Assembly (NCBI GenBank): GCA_905221605.1
Contig: CAJNDS010002684.1
Location: 1 to 62,000 of the forward strand
Reading direction: 5' to 3'
Origin: Symbiodinium natans
Lineage: Eukaryota; Sar; Dinophyceae; Suessiales; Symbiodiniaceae
DNA: 62,000 nucleotides
In this document: positions 45,798 through 57,000 of the stretch, piece after piece
Layout: each line of letters begins with the position of its first letter
Position numbering within the stretch: the first letter of the stretch is position 1
The notes under the pieces: generated by a model
The model's database searches: none
What the model was told of the DNA's origin: nothing
Seen by the model: only the letters and a program-made list of their open reading frames with translations
Program-made: the position numbers and the translations under genes

Positions 45798-46094
45798 TGT
45801 GAGCAGGTCTAAGCACGCACGTTCCATGTGCAGAGCTGCCAGAACCAGTACTGTAGTTTTCCTTTGCATGTGTAGATTTGCAATTCGTATCAATGCCAAT
45901 ATTTTGGCTCAAGTACCGAGCTTGTGCCTTTGAGCACGGTAGAGTCGTACAGTAGCTCCTAGGTTGCTGTGCGGTCCGACCGGACGCACTCAGGCGTAGC
46001 TGCACAAGTGCTTGGACTCACGAAGTCGTAAAACAGCGTGACCGGGCTGTGATTGCATTGGCTTAGTGCAAGTCCAGTGCTGGTCGACTTCACA
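45798..46094 (+). repeat. 3' LTR of Gypsy-like copy 1 (297 bp)
   Basis: Matches 28839-29131 with one extra CTTG. Contains ATTTTGGCTCAAG at 45901-45913. Followed by GAGA, the presumed target duplication (28835-28838). Confidence 0.95.
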
Positions 46095-46525
46095 GAGACC
46101 TTTAGGGTTTATTTAGCTTTGCGTTGCGTGTGTGCAGTAAATATAACCTGATATAAATAAGAATATTGAAAATACATGCTATGCACATGCACATAGTTTC
46201 CTACGCCCATGCGCAGCGCGGTCTCTCTAACTCTTTTTCGCGACCTTTTGGTACTGCTTGCTCATGTTATGAGCTGCGATTTGCTTGTACTTGCGAGAAA
46301 GTCCCTGCACTAACATGTGTTCGAGGAGTTTGCGGTCACTCTTCTTCATGGTCTTCACGTTGCTGTTTCTTTTCATGTACTTCTTGCGTATATTTTCAAC
46401 TGTCGTTTTGTGTTGTCTACGATACTCACAAAAAAACTACACCAGGTACTACACCATGTTTTGAATTTGCTTTTGTGTAGTATTGTTCATGTTGGTGGTT
46501 TGTGCACTCATTGCCCATGTTGTCG

Positions 46526-47358
46526 TTGTAAGGATTTTCAAGGTCTCCTAATTCTTGGGGGCGCGGGGGGGCGGGGGGCGGCGGGGCACGCACTCTCGGC
46601 AAAACAGTTCGAAATACAGGTGCAATCTGCGGGGATGTCCTAAGGCCTGGGCCTCGGCGGATTTGACTTGGACAATCGTTTTTTAGGCGTGACAGGGAGA
46701 GGCGGTTGGGGTCCCGAGGGTGGGTTCTTAGTGGCTTGGAAACAGAGGCTGGGTCTCAAGGTGTGTGAACAAGGCTGCGGAACAAGAGTGTGAGAGATGA
46801 ATGGTACGTCCTAAAGGTGAATCCATGGGCATGATATTAGAATTGGGGTCAAGTGAAGCATGAAGTCAACAATGAACAAGAACCGGACAGTGATTGACCA
46901 AGAGCTACAGTATGAAGGGGTTTAAGTGCTCCTTTTCATGAGTGTGACGAAGGTAGAGACCAAGAACCCGGGATATAAGGAGTAAAGGTATGAGAGAAAA
47001 AGAGTACACGGGCTTCACATTATTATTAACTAGCCCGTGTGCGTGAATACAATAATAAGGAGTGAGAACGAAACAAAACCAGCTATTTACTTTCATAATC
47101 TTGTTTGCGCTTGTAGCTTAATTGTAAACTTGTGCACGAATGAAATGAGAAAAGCGCACGCAATATTATTAAAGTGAAGAGAACTAAGTAACCTCACAGA
47201 ATCTCCCAATAAATTATTGCGTGAATGAAGTGAATTAAAGTAACGAAGTTCATGTATTCACGCTTCATTCACACGAATAATTTGCAAGGAAGGGTTATTT
47301 TGGGCGGCTCTTTTATCTCTTTTCTTATGCCGCCTGAACACTAAAAATTATTATAACG
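46526..47358 (+). repeat. Long direct repeat, copy A (about 830 bp)
   Basis: Starts TTGTAAGGATTTTCAAGGTC and ends CATT/ATTATAACG; highly similar to 50269-51075. Contains a GC-rich start (GGGGCGCGGGGGG), then AT-rich sequence and the hairpin ACACGGGCT...AGCCCGTGT. Confidence 0.9.
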
Positions 47359-49465
47359 GCGCATGAAAAAACTTATGAACGTCGTACTTCGTTCCTTGTT
47401 CACTGCTCTTCTCATTCCCTCAGTCATTGATTATTTTTGCAAGTTCACGCGCGAATAATAATCAAGTAGTGCGTGAGAAAAGAACGAAGTGCCCGCTCAT
47501 ATTTTATTAAGGGAAATTTCGTGCGGTCACTTCTTCACATACAAATCCCCAATGAAATATTCTCTCGTTTGCGATTCTACCGGCGCAATAAGAGAATTAA
47601 TGAGCGCCGGGAAGAAGCCCAAAAATTTTATTAAAAGCGCGTGTCATTGCATTCCTTGCCTTGTAATGGACTTTTATATGGTCTTTTAGTATACGGGCTA
47701 GTTATATAAAATTAACAGCCCCTTTAAAATCCCTTCATTTGTTGGGCTTTTAATATACTAGCCCGTGTGAATAAGCCAACGGACAAGTAATAAATTCATG
47801 CGTTAACTTATAATTTACTACGTTCGTACACTCATTCATTGTTATCTCATTATGGGGCGTTCGCATGAAGAGAATTATGTGTGCTCTCTTCATCTTATTG
47901 CCCGGGCCCTTGACAGTAGATTTCCTGTTCACCTGGGGATATGAAGAGAACAAAGGTTAACCGCTCTCTGAATCACCCCTAAGAACCCACCCTCGGGACC
48001 CCAACAATATTAGCCCAGGTTAACCGCCCAGTCAACACACCTTGGAAGTACTACGAAGAGAACGTAGTGAAATCGCCGAAGAGAACGAAGTAAGAAAACG
48101 AGTGAAACGACGGAAACGAAGTACAATCGTTAAGTTCACGAATTATTATTCTTATTATTTTTTCTTATTGTCATTATTGCTATTATTACAAGTGTACACG
48201 CGTGAATAATAATATAATGCGTGCACGAAATGAGTGAACGAGGAAAAAAACGAAAAGAATACCAAAAGACCATTCAATGTCTAATATAAAATGACAAGGA
48301 ATTTATGACGCGTGCATTTGTATTAGAAATTTGGCCTTTTAACACGGGCCAACATAAGATCATTTCACTCGCCCGTAATACTCTTTTACTGGATTCTTCA
48401 TTCCAATTCTCTCATTTTGCTTGTTTAATTGAGTTGTAAGGAGTGAAGATATGAATGACGCATGAACGCAATTGTACAAAAAGGCATATGATGTAATATA
48501 AGATGTATATAAGGACTTTTAGGACGCACGATTGACAATTAAATTTGCCCTTTTCCCCTTAATCATTATTACGCGGCTGCACTCATGAAAAACCAATTTT
48601 GCCGCGTATTCGTTACGTTCATAATCTTCGTACGTTTCATGCATTCGTAAACTACTTTATAAACATACGAATATTATGTAGAAAACGTAACGACCGAACG
48701 AAGTGAATACAGTGAATGCTTTAACGAAGCGAACGAATGTAATGCATGAACGTATGAACGTAGCTCGCGGGGATATTCAAATTCTCTTCGTACACCCCGC
48801 GATACATTAATAAGGGAGTGAATGACACACGCATTTACATTATAAACTTGTGCATGAATTAAACGCGTGTATGAATGAACGAATTTGGGTTTTTAAGGGG
48901 GCCACAAAGTACTATTAATATTGCCCCCTTAATGGATAAAGGACTAGAAAGATAAAGAACCAAAAGATTTCAAAAAAATGCAAATACAAAAGCTGTAGAT
49001 TATAAATTTATGAAATTCCAATATTCTAAAGTTAGAAAGGTGTGCAAAAAGGCCTCATAAATCACATAATTTTCTAGCCCTTTTTCGTGAATTTCATTCA
49101 CACCTTTATTATTATTTGAGAGCGGCCTGTCATGGGGCCTGCGTTTTCCACGGTGCATGTTTTGCCAATGTTGCGTGCACCCAACATATAAGTCGCGATC
49201 ATTTTGTTGAAGTACCCCATGTCGACTATGTTATTGTGAGTAAAGCTTTTGGTTGAAGCCAGCTACACATGCTGATCGGGATGTGCTTCGTGAACCAAAG
49301 TGTTGAATGAACAGGAGTCCACATGCCAGATGAGCGGGGCGAGGGGACATTGTCGAAGCCTACTCCTAAACCTTATTCGTTTCTGGTTTCGTCCCAAGCC
49401 TTTTACTTCACTCGCTGAACCTTATGCCTGAAGTATATTCGCTTAATACTTAAGCCAAATCCTAT

Positions 49466-50130
49466 TCCTAGACCTGGACCTTTTTCGTCTAAGATTAGGG
49501 CCAAACCTTTTTCGTCTAAGATTGACTGAATAAAAACAAAGGGGAAACAATGCGTGAGCCGTCCCCCAAATCAATGCCTACAAAGTGTCGGGCTTGCCTC
49601 CTGTGGAAATGCAAAGAACATCCAGAATAACTACCCATGTCGCGTATGTATATAGGCCTATATTATATAGGGAGTATGTATTGTCTGAAAAAGGTAGAAT
49701 TCTACCCACTAAATAAGAACATGGAGATGCGAATAAATCTATTTTATGTAGGCCTCAGAGAAGCGAGAATACTGTGAGCAAATATCCGTTCACTCCCTAT
49801 GCCTAAACCTTTTTCGTCTAAGATGTTGGGCCAAACCTTCTTCGTTTAAAGATTAGTAGGTAAAGCTGAAGTTCCGGGGAAAACAATGAGTGAGCATTTT
49901 CCCTAAGCAATGCCTGCATATGCAAAGAACATGTAGAATAACTGTTCACATCGTGAAAGTATCTAGGGTGTGTGCATTGTATATCAAATCGAAAACATGA
50001 AAAGGAAAGGGCCGTAATCCTCAAACCCTAAGACTAGGAAGTATTTGAGGGCATGAAGTGATGCGAGAAAATAAATTATGTGTACGTCCCAGGGAAGCGA
50101 AATACTGTTAGCAAATAGCCTGTCAATATG
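49466..50130 (+). repeat. Imperfect tandem duplication, unit about 330 bp
   Basis: Two consecutive blocks each run from CCTTTTTCGTCTAAGAT through GGGGAAAACAATG(A/C)GTGAGC, TGCAAAGAACAT and AGAATAACT to AAGCGA(G)AATACTGT(G/T)AGCAAATA. The second begins near 49801. Confidence 0.8.
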
Positions 50131-50268
50131 TTCTGGGTTCTGTGCCTGCGCAAAAGCCCGACTTACTCGCAGTCTCCAAAAGAGTACTCATTTCTCATGG
50201 ATAAGACTCACACGTAAACTGTAAGAGGTAGAAAGAGCTTTCTACCTATAAATCCCGAGCCTTCTAGA

Positions 50269-51075
50269 TTGTAAGGATTTTCAAGGTCTCCTAATTCTTG
50301 GGGGCGCCGGGGGCGGGGCACGCATTCTCGGCAAAACAGTTCGAAATACAGGAGCAATCTGCGGGGATGTCCTAAGGCCTGGGCCTCGGCGGATTTGACT
50401 TGGACAATAGTGCTTTAGGCGTGACAGGGAGAGGCGCTTGGGGTTCCCGAGGGTGGGTTCTTAGTGGCTTGGAAACAGAGGTTGGGTCTCAAGGTGGGAA
50501 CAAGAGTGTGAGAGATGAATGGTACGTCCTAAAGGTGAATCCATGGGCATGATATTTGAATTGGGGTCAAGTGAAGCATGAAGTCAACAATGAACAAGAA
50601 CCGGACAGTGATTGACCAAGAGCTACAGCATTAAGGGGTTTAAGTGCTCCTTATCATGAGGGTGACGAAGGTAGAGACCAAGAACCCGGGATATAAGGAG
50701 TCAAGGTATGAGAGAAAGAGAGTACACGGGCTTCATATTATTACTAACTAGCCCGTGTGCGTGAATACAATAATAAGGAGCGAGAACGAAACAAAACCAG
50801 CTATTTACTTTCAAAATCTTGTTTGCGCTTGTAGCTTAATTGTAAACTTGTGCACGAATTAAATGAGAAAAGCGCACACAATATAATTAAAGTGAAGAGA
50901 ACTAAATAACCTCACAAAATCTCCCATTAAATTATTGCGTGAATGAAGTGAATTAAAGTAACGAAGTTCATGTATTCACGCTACATTCACACGAATAATT
51001 TGCAAGGAAGGGTTATTTTGGGCGGCTCTTTTATCTCTTTTCTTACGCCGCCTGAACACTAATATCATTATAACG
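50269..51075 (+). repeat. Long direct repeat, copy B (about 807 bp)
   Basis: Second copy of 46526-47358, same orientation, with small indels (for example a shorter GC-rich run at 50300-50320). Copies start 3,743 bp apart. They could be LTRs of a non-coding element or a segmental duplication; ends are TTGTAAGG...ATAACG, not TG...CA. Confidence 0.9.
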
Positions 51076-51339
51076 TGCTTATCGGGGGATGACTGCTTGA
51101 GATAAGCTATGGTAAACTGTAGTCTTTAGGATAGTGTTCTGTTTTGCTCATTGGGGTGTGATGGCTGAAGATATGATAGCTAAGGTACAGTGTTTAATAT
51201 AATTAGTGTTCAAGTTTTGCTTATGAGGGGATGATTGCTTGAGGTATGTTCGCGAAGTTATATCTTTTAGGCCTGATTGCTTAAGATACTGCAAGACCTC
51301 GAGGAGATATATAGTTCTGGAAATTGGCTTTTAGGACAG

Positions 51340-52445
51340 TACAGCACATTATTGTGCAAGCAAACAATAGGGACAGTACAGCACTTCTGCAGTCTGGAGA
51401 GGCGAAAGTGCTGTACTGTCCCTATTTTCTCGTCCCCAGGCAAGCCCAAAATAGGGACAGTACAGCACTTCTGCAGTCTGGAAAGGCGAAAGTGCTGTAC
51501 TGTCCCTATTTTCTCGTGTTCACGCAAGCACAAAATCGGGACAGTTCAGCTTCTGCAGTCTGAAGAGGCGAAAGTGCTGCACTGTCCCTATTTTTTGCTT
51601 GCAGGTACCAATAAAGTGCCGTACTGTCCCTAAGAAACCTACAAAAACCCAATCTTTTGGGAACTACCGAGGGCTCCAGGGCTGGTAGTGCTGGAAAGAT
51701 TGGGTTTTCTTGTTGTTTTCGGGACAGTACAGCACTTTATTGGTACCTGCAAGCAAAAAATCGGGACAGCACAGCGCTTCTGCAGTCTGGAAAGGCGAAA
51801 GTGCTGTACTGTCCCTATTTTCTCGTCCCCAGGCAAGCCAAACATAAGGACAGCGCAGCACTTCTGAAGTCTGAAGAGGCGAAAGTATTTTCTCGTAGGC
51901 AAGCAAAAGTAGGGACAGTACAGCACTTCTGCAGTCTGAAGAGGCGAAAGTGCTGTACTGTTTTGCTTGGAAAGATTGGTTTTTTTAGGTTGTTAAGGGA
52001 CAGTACGGCACCTTATTGGTACCTGCAAGCCAAAACTAGGGACAGTACAGCACTTCTGCAGTCTGGAGAGGCGAAAGTGCTGTACTGTGCCAATTTTCTC
52101 GTCCCCAGGCAAGCAAAAATAGGACAGTACAGCACTTCTGCTGTCTGAAGAGGCGAAAGTGCTGTACTTTTGCTTGCAGGTACCAATAAAGTGCCCTACT
52201 GTCCCTAAAAAAACCAATCTTTCCAGCACTACCAGCCCTGGAGCCCCCCGGTAGTTCCCAAAAGATTGGCTTCTTAGGTTGTTTCGGGACAGTACGGCAC
52301 TTTATTGGTACCTGCAAGCCAACAATAAGGACAGTACAGCACTTCTGCAGTCTGAAGAGGCGAAAGTGCTGTAGTGTACCCATTTTTCGTTCCCGGGCAA
52401 GCAAAAAGCAAGCAAAGAATAAGGACAGTACAGCACTTCTGCCTA
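51340..52445. repeat. Array of foldback hairpins (GGGACAGTACAGCACTT family)
   Basis: About ten units of roughly 60 bp: left arm AGGGACAGTACAGCACTT, spacer CTGCAGTCTGGAGAGGCGA, right arm AAGTGCTGTACTGTCCCT. Clear ones lie near 51366-51426, 51452-51512, 51762-51815, 51912-51960, 52038-52088 and 52330-52378. They are joined by CTCGTCCCCAGGCAAGC-type linkers. Two larger palindromes of about 150-160 bp (about 51596-51755 and 52168-52320) have arms GCTTGCAGGTACCAATAAAG and a core of AAACC(C)AATCTTT/AAAGATTGGG flanking CTACC(A)GCCCTGGAGC-like sequence, with the cores in opposite orientation. Confidence 0.93.
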
Positions 52446-52483
52446 TTTCCTGGGTTTCAGGCAAGCCATATTCGCATTTCGCA

Positions 52484-52753
52484 GACACACACACACACAC
52501 ACACATCGCCATAAGAACGAAGTCGGTAACACCAGAAACGAACCACCAGATCTTGGTAATCCATTTTTGGCATTGTGCATGTACGCATCGCTGTAAGAAA
52601 GAAGTCTGAAACACTTGGTTTGGCAGAAATATTTGCAGCATTTTCTGCATCTGCATGTATAGGAAAGAGTATGTATATGGAGTGAGGAGACTCTGAACAG
52701 CCCTGGGGGTGGATCTTTGAGGGGGGGGGGGGGGGGGGGGGGGGGCGACCATT

Positions 52754-52784
<31 letters not shown>

Positions 52785-52789
52785 TATAC
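52484..52789. repeat. Low-complexity patches (CA, G, A, TA)
   Basis: (CA)n at about 52484-52505, a run of about 25 G at 52720-52745, an A run at about 52754-52768 and (TA)n at about 52769-52788. Homopolymers like these often mark unreliable consensus. Confidence 0.9.
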
Positions 52790-52964
52790 CCGCAACCTTT
52801 AGGGTCTATTTTGTCTTGTGCCTTCCTTTACTACTTAAAAGACCTAGTCCAAATACAAAACATAAATATAAGTATATCTGTAATGATGTGCAGCTACGAC
52901 TTCCAAGCTTATGTCATATCAGTTTTGCTCGCATAAAGTCTTTGTGTGGGCTGGTTGCTTGTTT

Positions 52965-53064
52965 NNNNNNNNNNNNNNNNNNNNNNNNNNNNNNNNNNNN
53001 NNNNNNNNNNNNNNNNNNNNNNNNNNNNNNNNNNNNNNNNNNNNNNNNNNNNNNNNNNNNNNNN
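52965..53064. other. Assembly gap (100 N)
   Basis: Exactly 100 N, usually a placeholder for unknown distance. It removes the last about 10 bp of the copy 2 LTR and its right-hand target site, so linkage and orientation of 1-52964 and 53065-62000 rest on scaffolding. Confidence 1.
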
Positions 53065-53351
53065 TCGACCAGCACTGGACTTGCACTAAGCCAATGCAAT
53101 CACAGCCCGGTAACGCTGTTTTACGACTTCGCGAGTCCAAGCACTTGTGCAGCTACGCCTGAGTGCGTCCGGTCGGACCGCACAGCAACCTAGGAGCTAC
53201 TGTACGACTCTACCGTGCTCAAAGGCACAAGCTCGGTACTTGAGCCAAAATTGGCATTGAAACGAATTGCAAACCTACACATGCAAAGAAGACTACAGTA
53301 CTTGTCCTGGCAGCTCTGCACATGCAACGTGCGTGCTTAGACCTGCTCACA
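53065..53351 (-). repeat. 3' LTR of Gypsy-like copy 2 (287 bp, truncated by gap)
   Basis: Minus-strand TGTGAGC start at 53351. Includes the CTTG present in 45798-46094 but missing from 28839-29131. Carries GCCAATTTTGGCTCAAG on minus (53239-53255), only one extra A away from the spliced leader's last 16 bases. A GAGGGGCGAA polypurine tract precedes it (53352-53361). Confidence 0.93.
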
Positions 53352-53361
53352 TTCGCCCCTC

Positions 53362-54039
53362 AGCCGAGGCTTCCAGCTCATCTCGAGCTCGGAGTGCAGC
53401 AGGCACTCGCGCTGAACACAGAAAGGGAAGGGAGAGGGTGTCGCTTGCGACCGCGGTGGTCCGCACATCATGAGCATTGGCATGCGGCAGGGACGCTAGC
53501 CCGCACCACCACAACGAACGCACGACGACGGCAACCCTCAGCAACCCTTAACCACCCTTTCCCAGGAGGTCCTCACCCTTTCGCTGGTGGGCGAGGCTCT
53601 TGAATCCTCGAGCTGGTCTCTAGCTGCCAGTACGCAGACTATGGTACAAATGGTACACTGTACACTACCGGTCCTAAGCTACGGCTACGGCTACTCACCT
53701 ATCCGGAACTACCCTACGGGCTACCAGACTCAGTGAGAGCCGCGCACATGGCTCGTGCCGCGGGCAATGCAACTCACACGCGCTTCGGCGAGCGCATTGC
53801 CGCGACCAGGACACGGTCCGCAGCACCTGCAAAAGAGCACCCTCGGCACGAGGGGCCACAGGCAGGGCGAAGGAGAAAGGTGCGGGGAAGCAAAATGGGC
53901 AGGTTTCCAACCTGCCGCGGCTTTTCGCCCGCAGTCAAGCAAAAGAAAGTGCAAAAGGTTGGCGAAGCAACGTGCCGTGCTGCAACGCCTGCTCTGATAA
54001 TGCGTGGATGCATACCACGCCGCGCCAACTGGCCGCAGC
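53362..54039 (-). other. 3' untranslated region of Gypsy-like copy 2
   Basis: Counterpart of 45106-45787, with the same GGCAGGTT hairpin (about 53901-53919) and GC hairpin motif (about 53808-53830). Confidence 0.65.
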
Positions 54040-57000
54040 CTACTCGATACCCTGTGGAGCAGTGTTAGGGGCACGAGTGGCGTTGCCAGCAACGTTGGAG
54101 CTACTGGCTCGTTCCAACTGAGGGCGCTTTGCAACCGCCTCATCGAGGGAGAATGCCTCAGCCGACACCCTCTGGAATTCCTCGATGTAGGACTGTGCGA
54201 CTGGGTGCGTCTTGGGGACCTCAAGCTTAAGCCCAGCCTCCGCATTGGCTTTGCTGCTTGTGGTAAAATTGAGGCTCCCAATCAGCACCACCGCGCCATC
54301 AGGCCGCAGTAGGCATAGGGCCTTGGCATGGTGCAGCCCTTGAATCCCGGTGCCTACCTTAGCCCCGCGGCCGTCGCGAGCATAGGCGTCGCGCACGGAT
54401 GTGCCACAACCCACCTTCACTTCGGCACCTGCAGCCGCCAAGCGTTTCAACGCTTGCCACTGAAGCTTGGTGCGGTGGCATTGCCCCATGTCGGCGACAA
54501 TCCGAACGCTTGCGCCCTTGCTAAGCGACGCTTCGATTGCCTCGATGCAGGATGGGCAATCTAAGCTGCACGCACGGATGTAGATCACATCCTCTGCTGC
54601 TCCAGACCCAAGCAGCGTTTGGGCGGCCTGAACGTATGGCCCGCCCGCAAGGAATTCCGCTTCTTTGACTGGAGAACTCCTAGCGGGGGCTGGGCCCTTG
54701 TTCCTCCGGCCTGGTGTGCGCGCCACAGTGGCAGTGGCGGCACGTTGCACGGAGCCGGACTGTGCGTGGGCTGCGCTCGCTCCATCTGCTGGGGCCGCGG
54801 CCAGGTCACGACCCGTGAGCCCCTGAAAGCAGGAGAGCCCGCGGCTCTTGGCCGCAAGTTGGGAGAAACATCCTTCACTGTTCCCCAAACCCAACACAAC
54901 CTTACCCTTAGCCAGGGCTTCGGAGGCGGTACTCCGAATGGAGTCTGTGAGCGCAGGACCCGCGCCTCGCTGGGCCGCGTGCAAAAACCCTAGGGAACGA
55001 GCGGTGTCCATTGCGGCATCGCAATGCCCGCAACGTCCTTCTGCCAGGTAAGCACGACAGCCACAGGCAGCTGTCTCCTCCTTGAGGTGCACCCAAACCT
55101 TATGGGTCACCCCTTTCTTGGAGCTCGCGACCTCAAACGTCGCTTCGGAGCCAAGGAGCTGAGACAGCCGCGCCTCAGGGGCCGCGGTGTTGCCATGTCG
55201 CATATGCGCAATGCGATTGGCAACGGCACGACTCACGTACCACAGAACAGCGCCGCACAAAATCACTACTACCAGAGTGATGGCTGTTCCGGCGACCCAC
55301 ACGGTCCGCCTGGCCCCATGACCGATTTCCTCGACTACGTCGGCCGAAACCGTTGCAACCGCGTGCATGGAGTCCTCGACAACATGCACAACCCCGCGGT
55401 GCAACTGCAAGGCAATCGGCGCCGACGCTGCAGCCGCCAGGCCCCACCAACCGTTGATGTTCCCGTTGAGGGCGTGCATCAACCGATTGAGGAGCCCGCG
55501 ACCCAAGAAAAAGGGGGTCCGCGGCGGAAGCGGAACACTTGGCGGCGGCCGGGCCGACCCGCACGGGAAGGCTGGGACCCAGCTTGTGCTTGGGCGGGGT
55601 TGGAGCGCGGCAACAATGCCCGCGGCGAAAGCGCCCCAGGCGTACTTGCCCCTCCCCTTGGGCTTGCCCTTGGCATCGGACTTGCCTCTGCCCTTCGGCT
55701 TGCCCTGGCCCTTGCCACGGGCGTCTGCCCAAGCACTCCAAGGGTCGCGGCCCTTGCCGTACGTCGCCTCTTCGCGACCTCTCTTGCCGCCCCTCTTCTT
55801 GTGTTTATTTCTAAGAAGAGGTTGGATGGTTTCTTGGTCCATCGCGCGATTGGCCAGAAGGATCTCGTACTCCAGCTCGTCCTGGCTGCTTTCGGAGCCC
55901 GAGTCCCTCTCTTCGCCGCGCCGCGGATCAGGGATCCCGCGGGAAACGACCTCTGCCAAGCGGAGAGGCGTGCTGCACCGAAAGCACAGCTGCCTGAATG
56001 AAAGGTTCCATTCATAGCAGTTAGGGCGCTGCCACCCTGCTATGCGGAGCGCCTCGCTGATGTGATCATCGCGCTCTGCCTTCTCCGCCTGGCGCCGCTC
56101 CCGCTTCTTGGCGCGCTCGGCCGCCCGCGCCTCCTCGGCCGCCTGGAGGGCTTCAGCGAGTTCCTCATCGCTGAGAAGCCTCGCGGCATCTGCCCGCGCT
56201 TGCTGTTCTTCAAGCTCTTCGGCAGAAAACCTCCGCCGCCATTGCTCCGGCGCGGTTTGAGGATCTACCTCCCACCACCCGATGTCGATCCCGTTGATCC
56301 ATCGGCCGTCGCACGGGGCGCCCGCGTTCGGGCCGCCCGCGTGCGTGGTGAGGCACTGGTCCTCGGTGACCGGGTTAATGGCTTCGCAGAAGAAGCACCG
56401 CCAGCTGCCGTAGGGGTAAAAGCGGCCTTCGACGTAGGCTCGGTTGGCTGGGAGGGCGACATCGTCCGCCTCATCCGCGGTGCCCTCCTCCATCTCAACC
56501 GATACCTCCTCGTCTTTGACAACCTCAGCTTCCTCCTCCTGTTCCTCCTTGACCAGGGGCTCTTTCTCCTCCCGGCCAACTTTGAGGTGGGACTCAGTGC
56601 GAACCTCGGCGCGCATCAGAATGACGTCAAGGCTGTCCGCGGCTGGGTTGCCCGCGAAGAAGGAATCGATCTCCTGGGCATGGAGATCGTCAAGAGGCGT
56701 CACCAGGTCTGGCGAATAATCCCGTTTGGAACGACGCTCTGCAAGGCGTTGCTGAACGTCGCCCTTCGGCGGCTCGAGGGCCCGCCCGCGCGGAGCGGCT
56801 TCCCGCGGAGGTCTCGGCTCGGCCTCCTCTTTGGGCTCGCTCTTGGGCGTGGACCCTCCACTGCTGCTCTCTGGAGCGGGATCCAGCTCCGGGTCATCGC
56901 GAAGCCACCCCGGCGGATGACTACCACCATAAATGTGGTGCGACCCGTCCTCAAGCTGGATTCGGTCCCCTCTCTTCAGGAGCGGGACCTTCGAGTGATC

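Larger units (their letters stand above)
28839..46094 (+). mobile_element. Gypsy-like LTR retrotransposon copy 1, 17.3 kb
   Basis: Bounded by TGTGAG...TTCACA direct repeats (293 and 297 bp, differing by a 4-bp CTTG indel) and flanked by GAGA on both sides. A purine-rich tract precedes the 3' LTR. Contents: Gag, two CCCH fingers, retropepsin, RT thumb, RNase H, integrase, Rossmann-like domain, RT fingers/palm, then a second gene with Tpt1-like, C2H2, RanBP2-like, membrane, SWIM and PLD-like parts. RNase H before integrase is the Gypsy order, but the RT palm lies after integrase. At least seven frameshifts relative to a continuous reading, several confirmed by copy 2, show this copy is decayed or has consensus errors. 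It is very long for an LTR element. Confidence 0.92.
46095..52964. other. AT-rich non-coding island
   Basis: Composition drops sharply to AT-rich right after the LTR. No frame longer than a chance level up to 51.2 kb, and no recognisable tRNA, rRNA or organelle gene. Recurrent words (GAATGAAGTGAA, AATAATAAGGAG, GCCCGTGT) suggest old repeat-derived DNA. It holds direct repeats of about 0.8 kb, a duplicated block of about 330 bp, perfect short inverted repeats (ACACGGGCT/AGCCCGTGT near 47007-47042) and the hairpin array, each listed separately. Near 52796 it returns to a sequence resembling the left flank of the Gypsy-like element. Confidence 0.7.

Noticed and set aside
46095-46115. Telomere (CCTTTAGGGTTTA)
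   Set aside because: A single unit, not tandem, and similar to the flank at 52796; it belongs to a dispersed sequence.
51340-52445. CRISPR array
   Set aside because: Repeats are inverted hairpins of variable spacing with conserved rather than unique spacers, in a eukaryotic context.
46095-52964. Organelle DNA insertion
   Set aside because: AT-rich, but no plastid or mitochondrial gene, tRNA or rRNA segment could be recognised.
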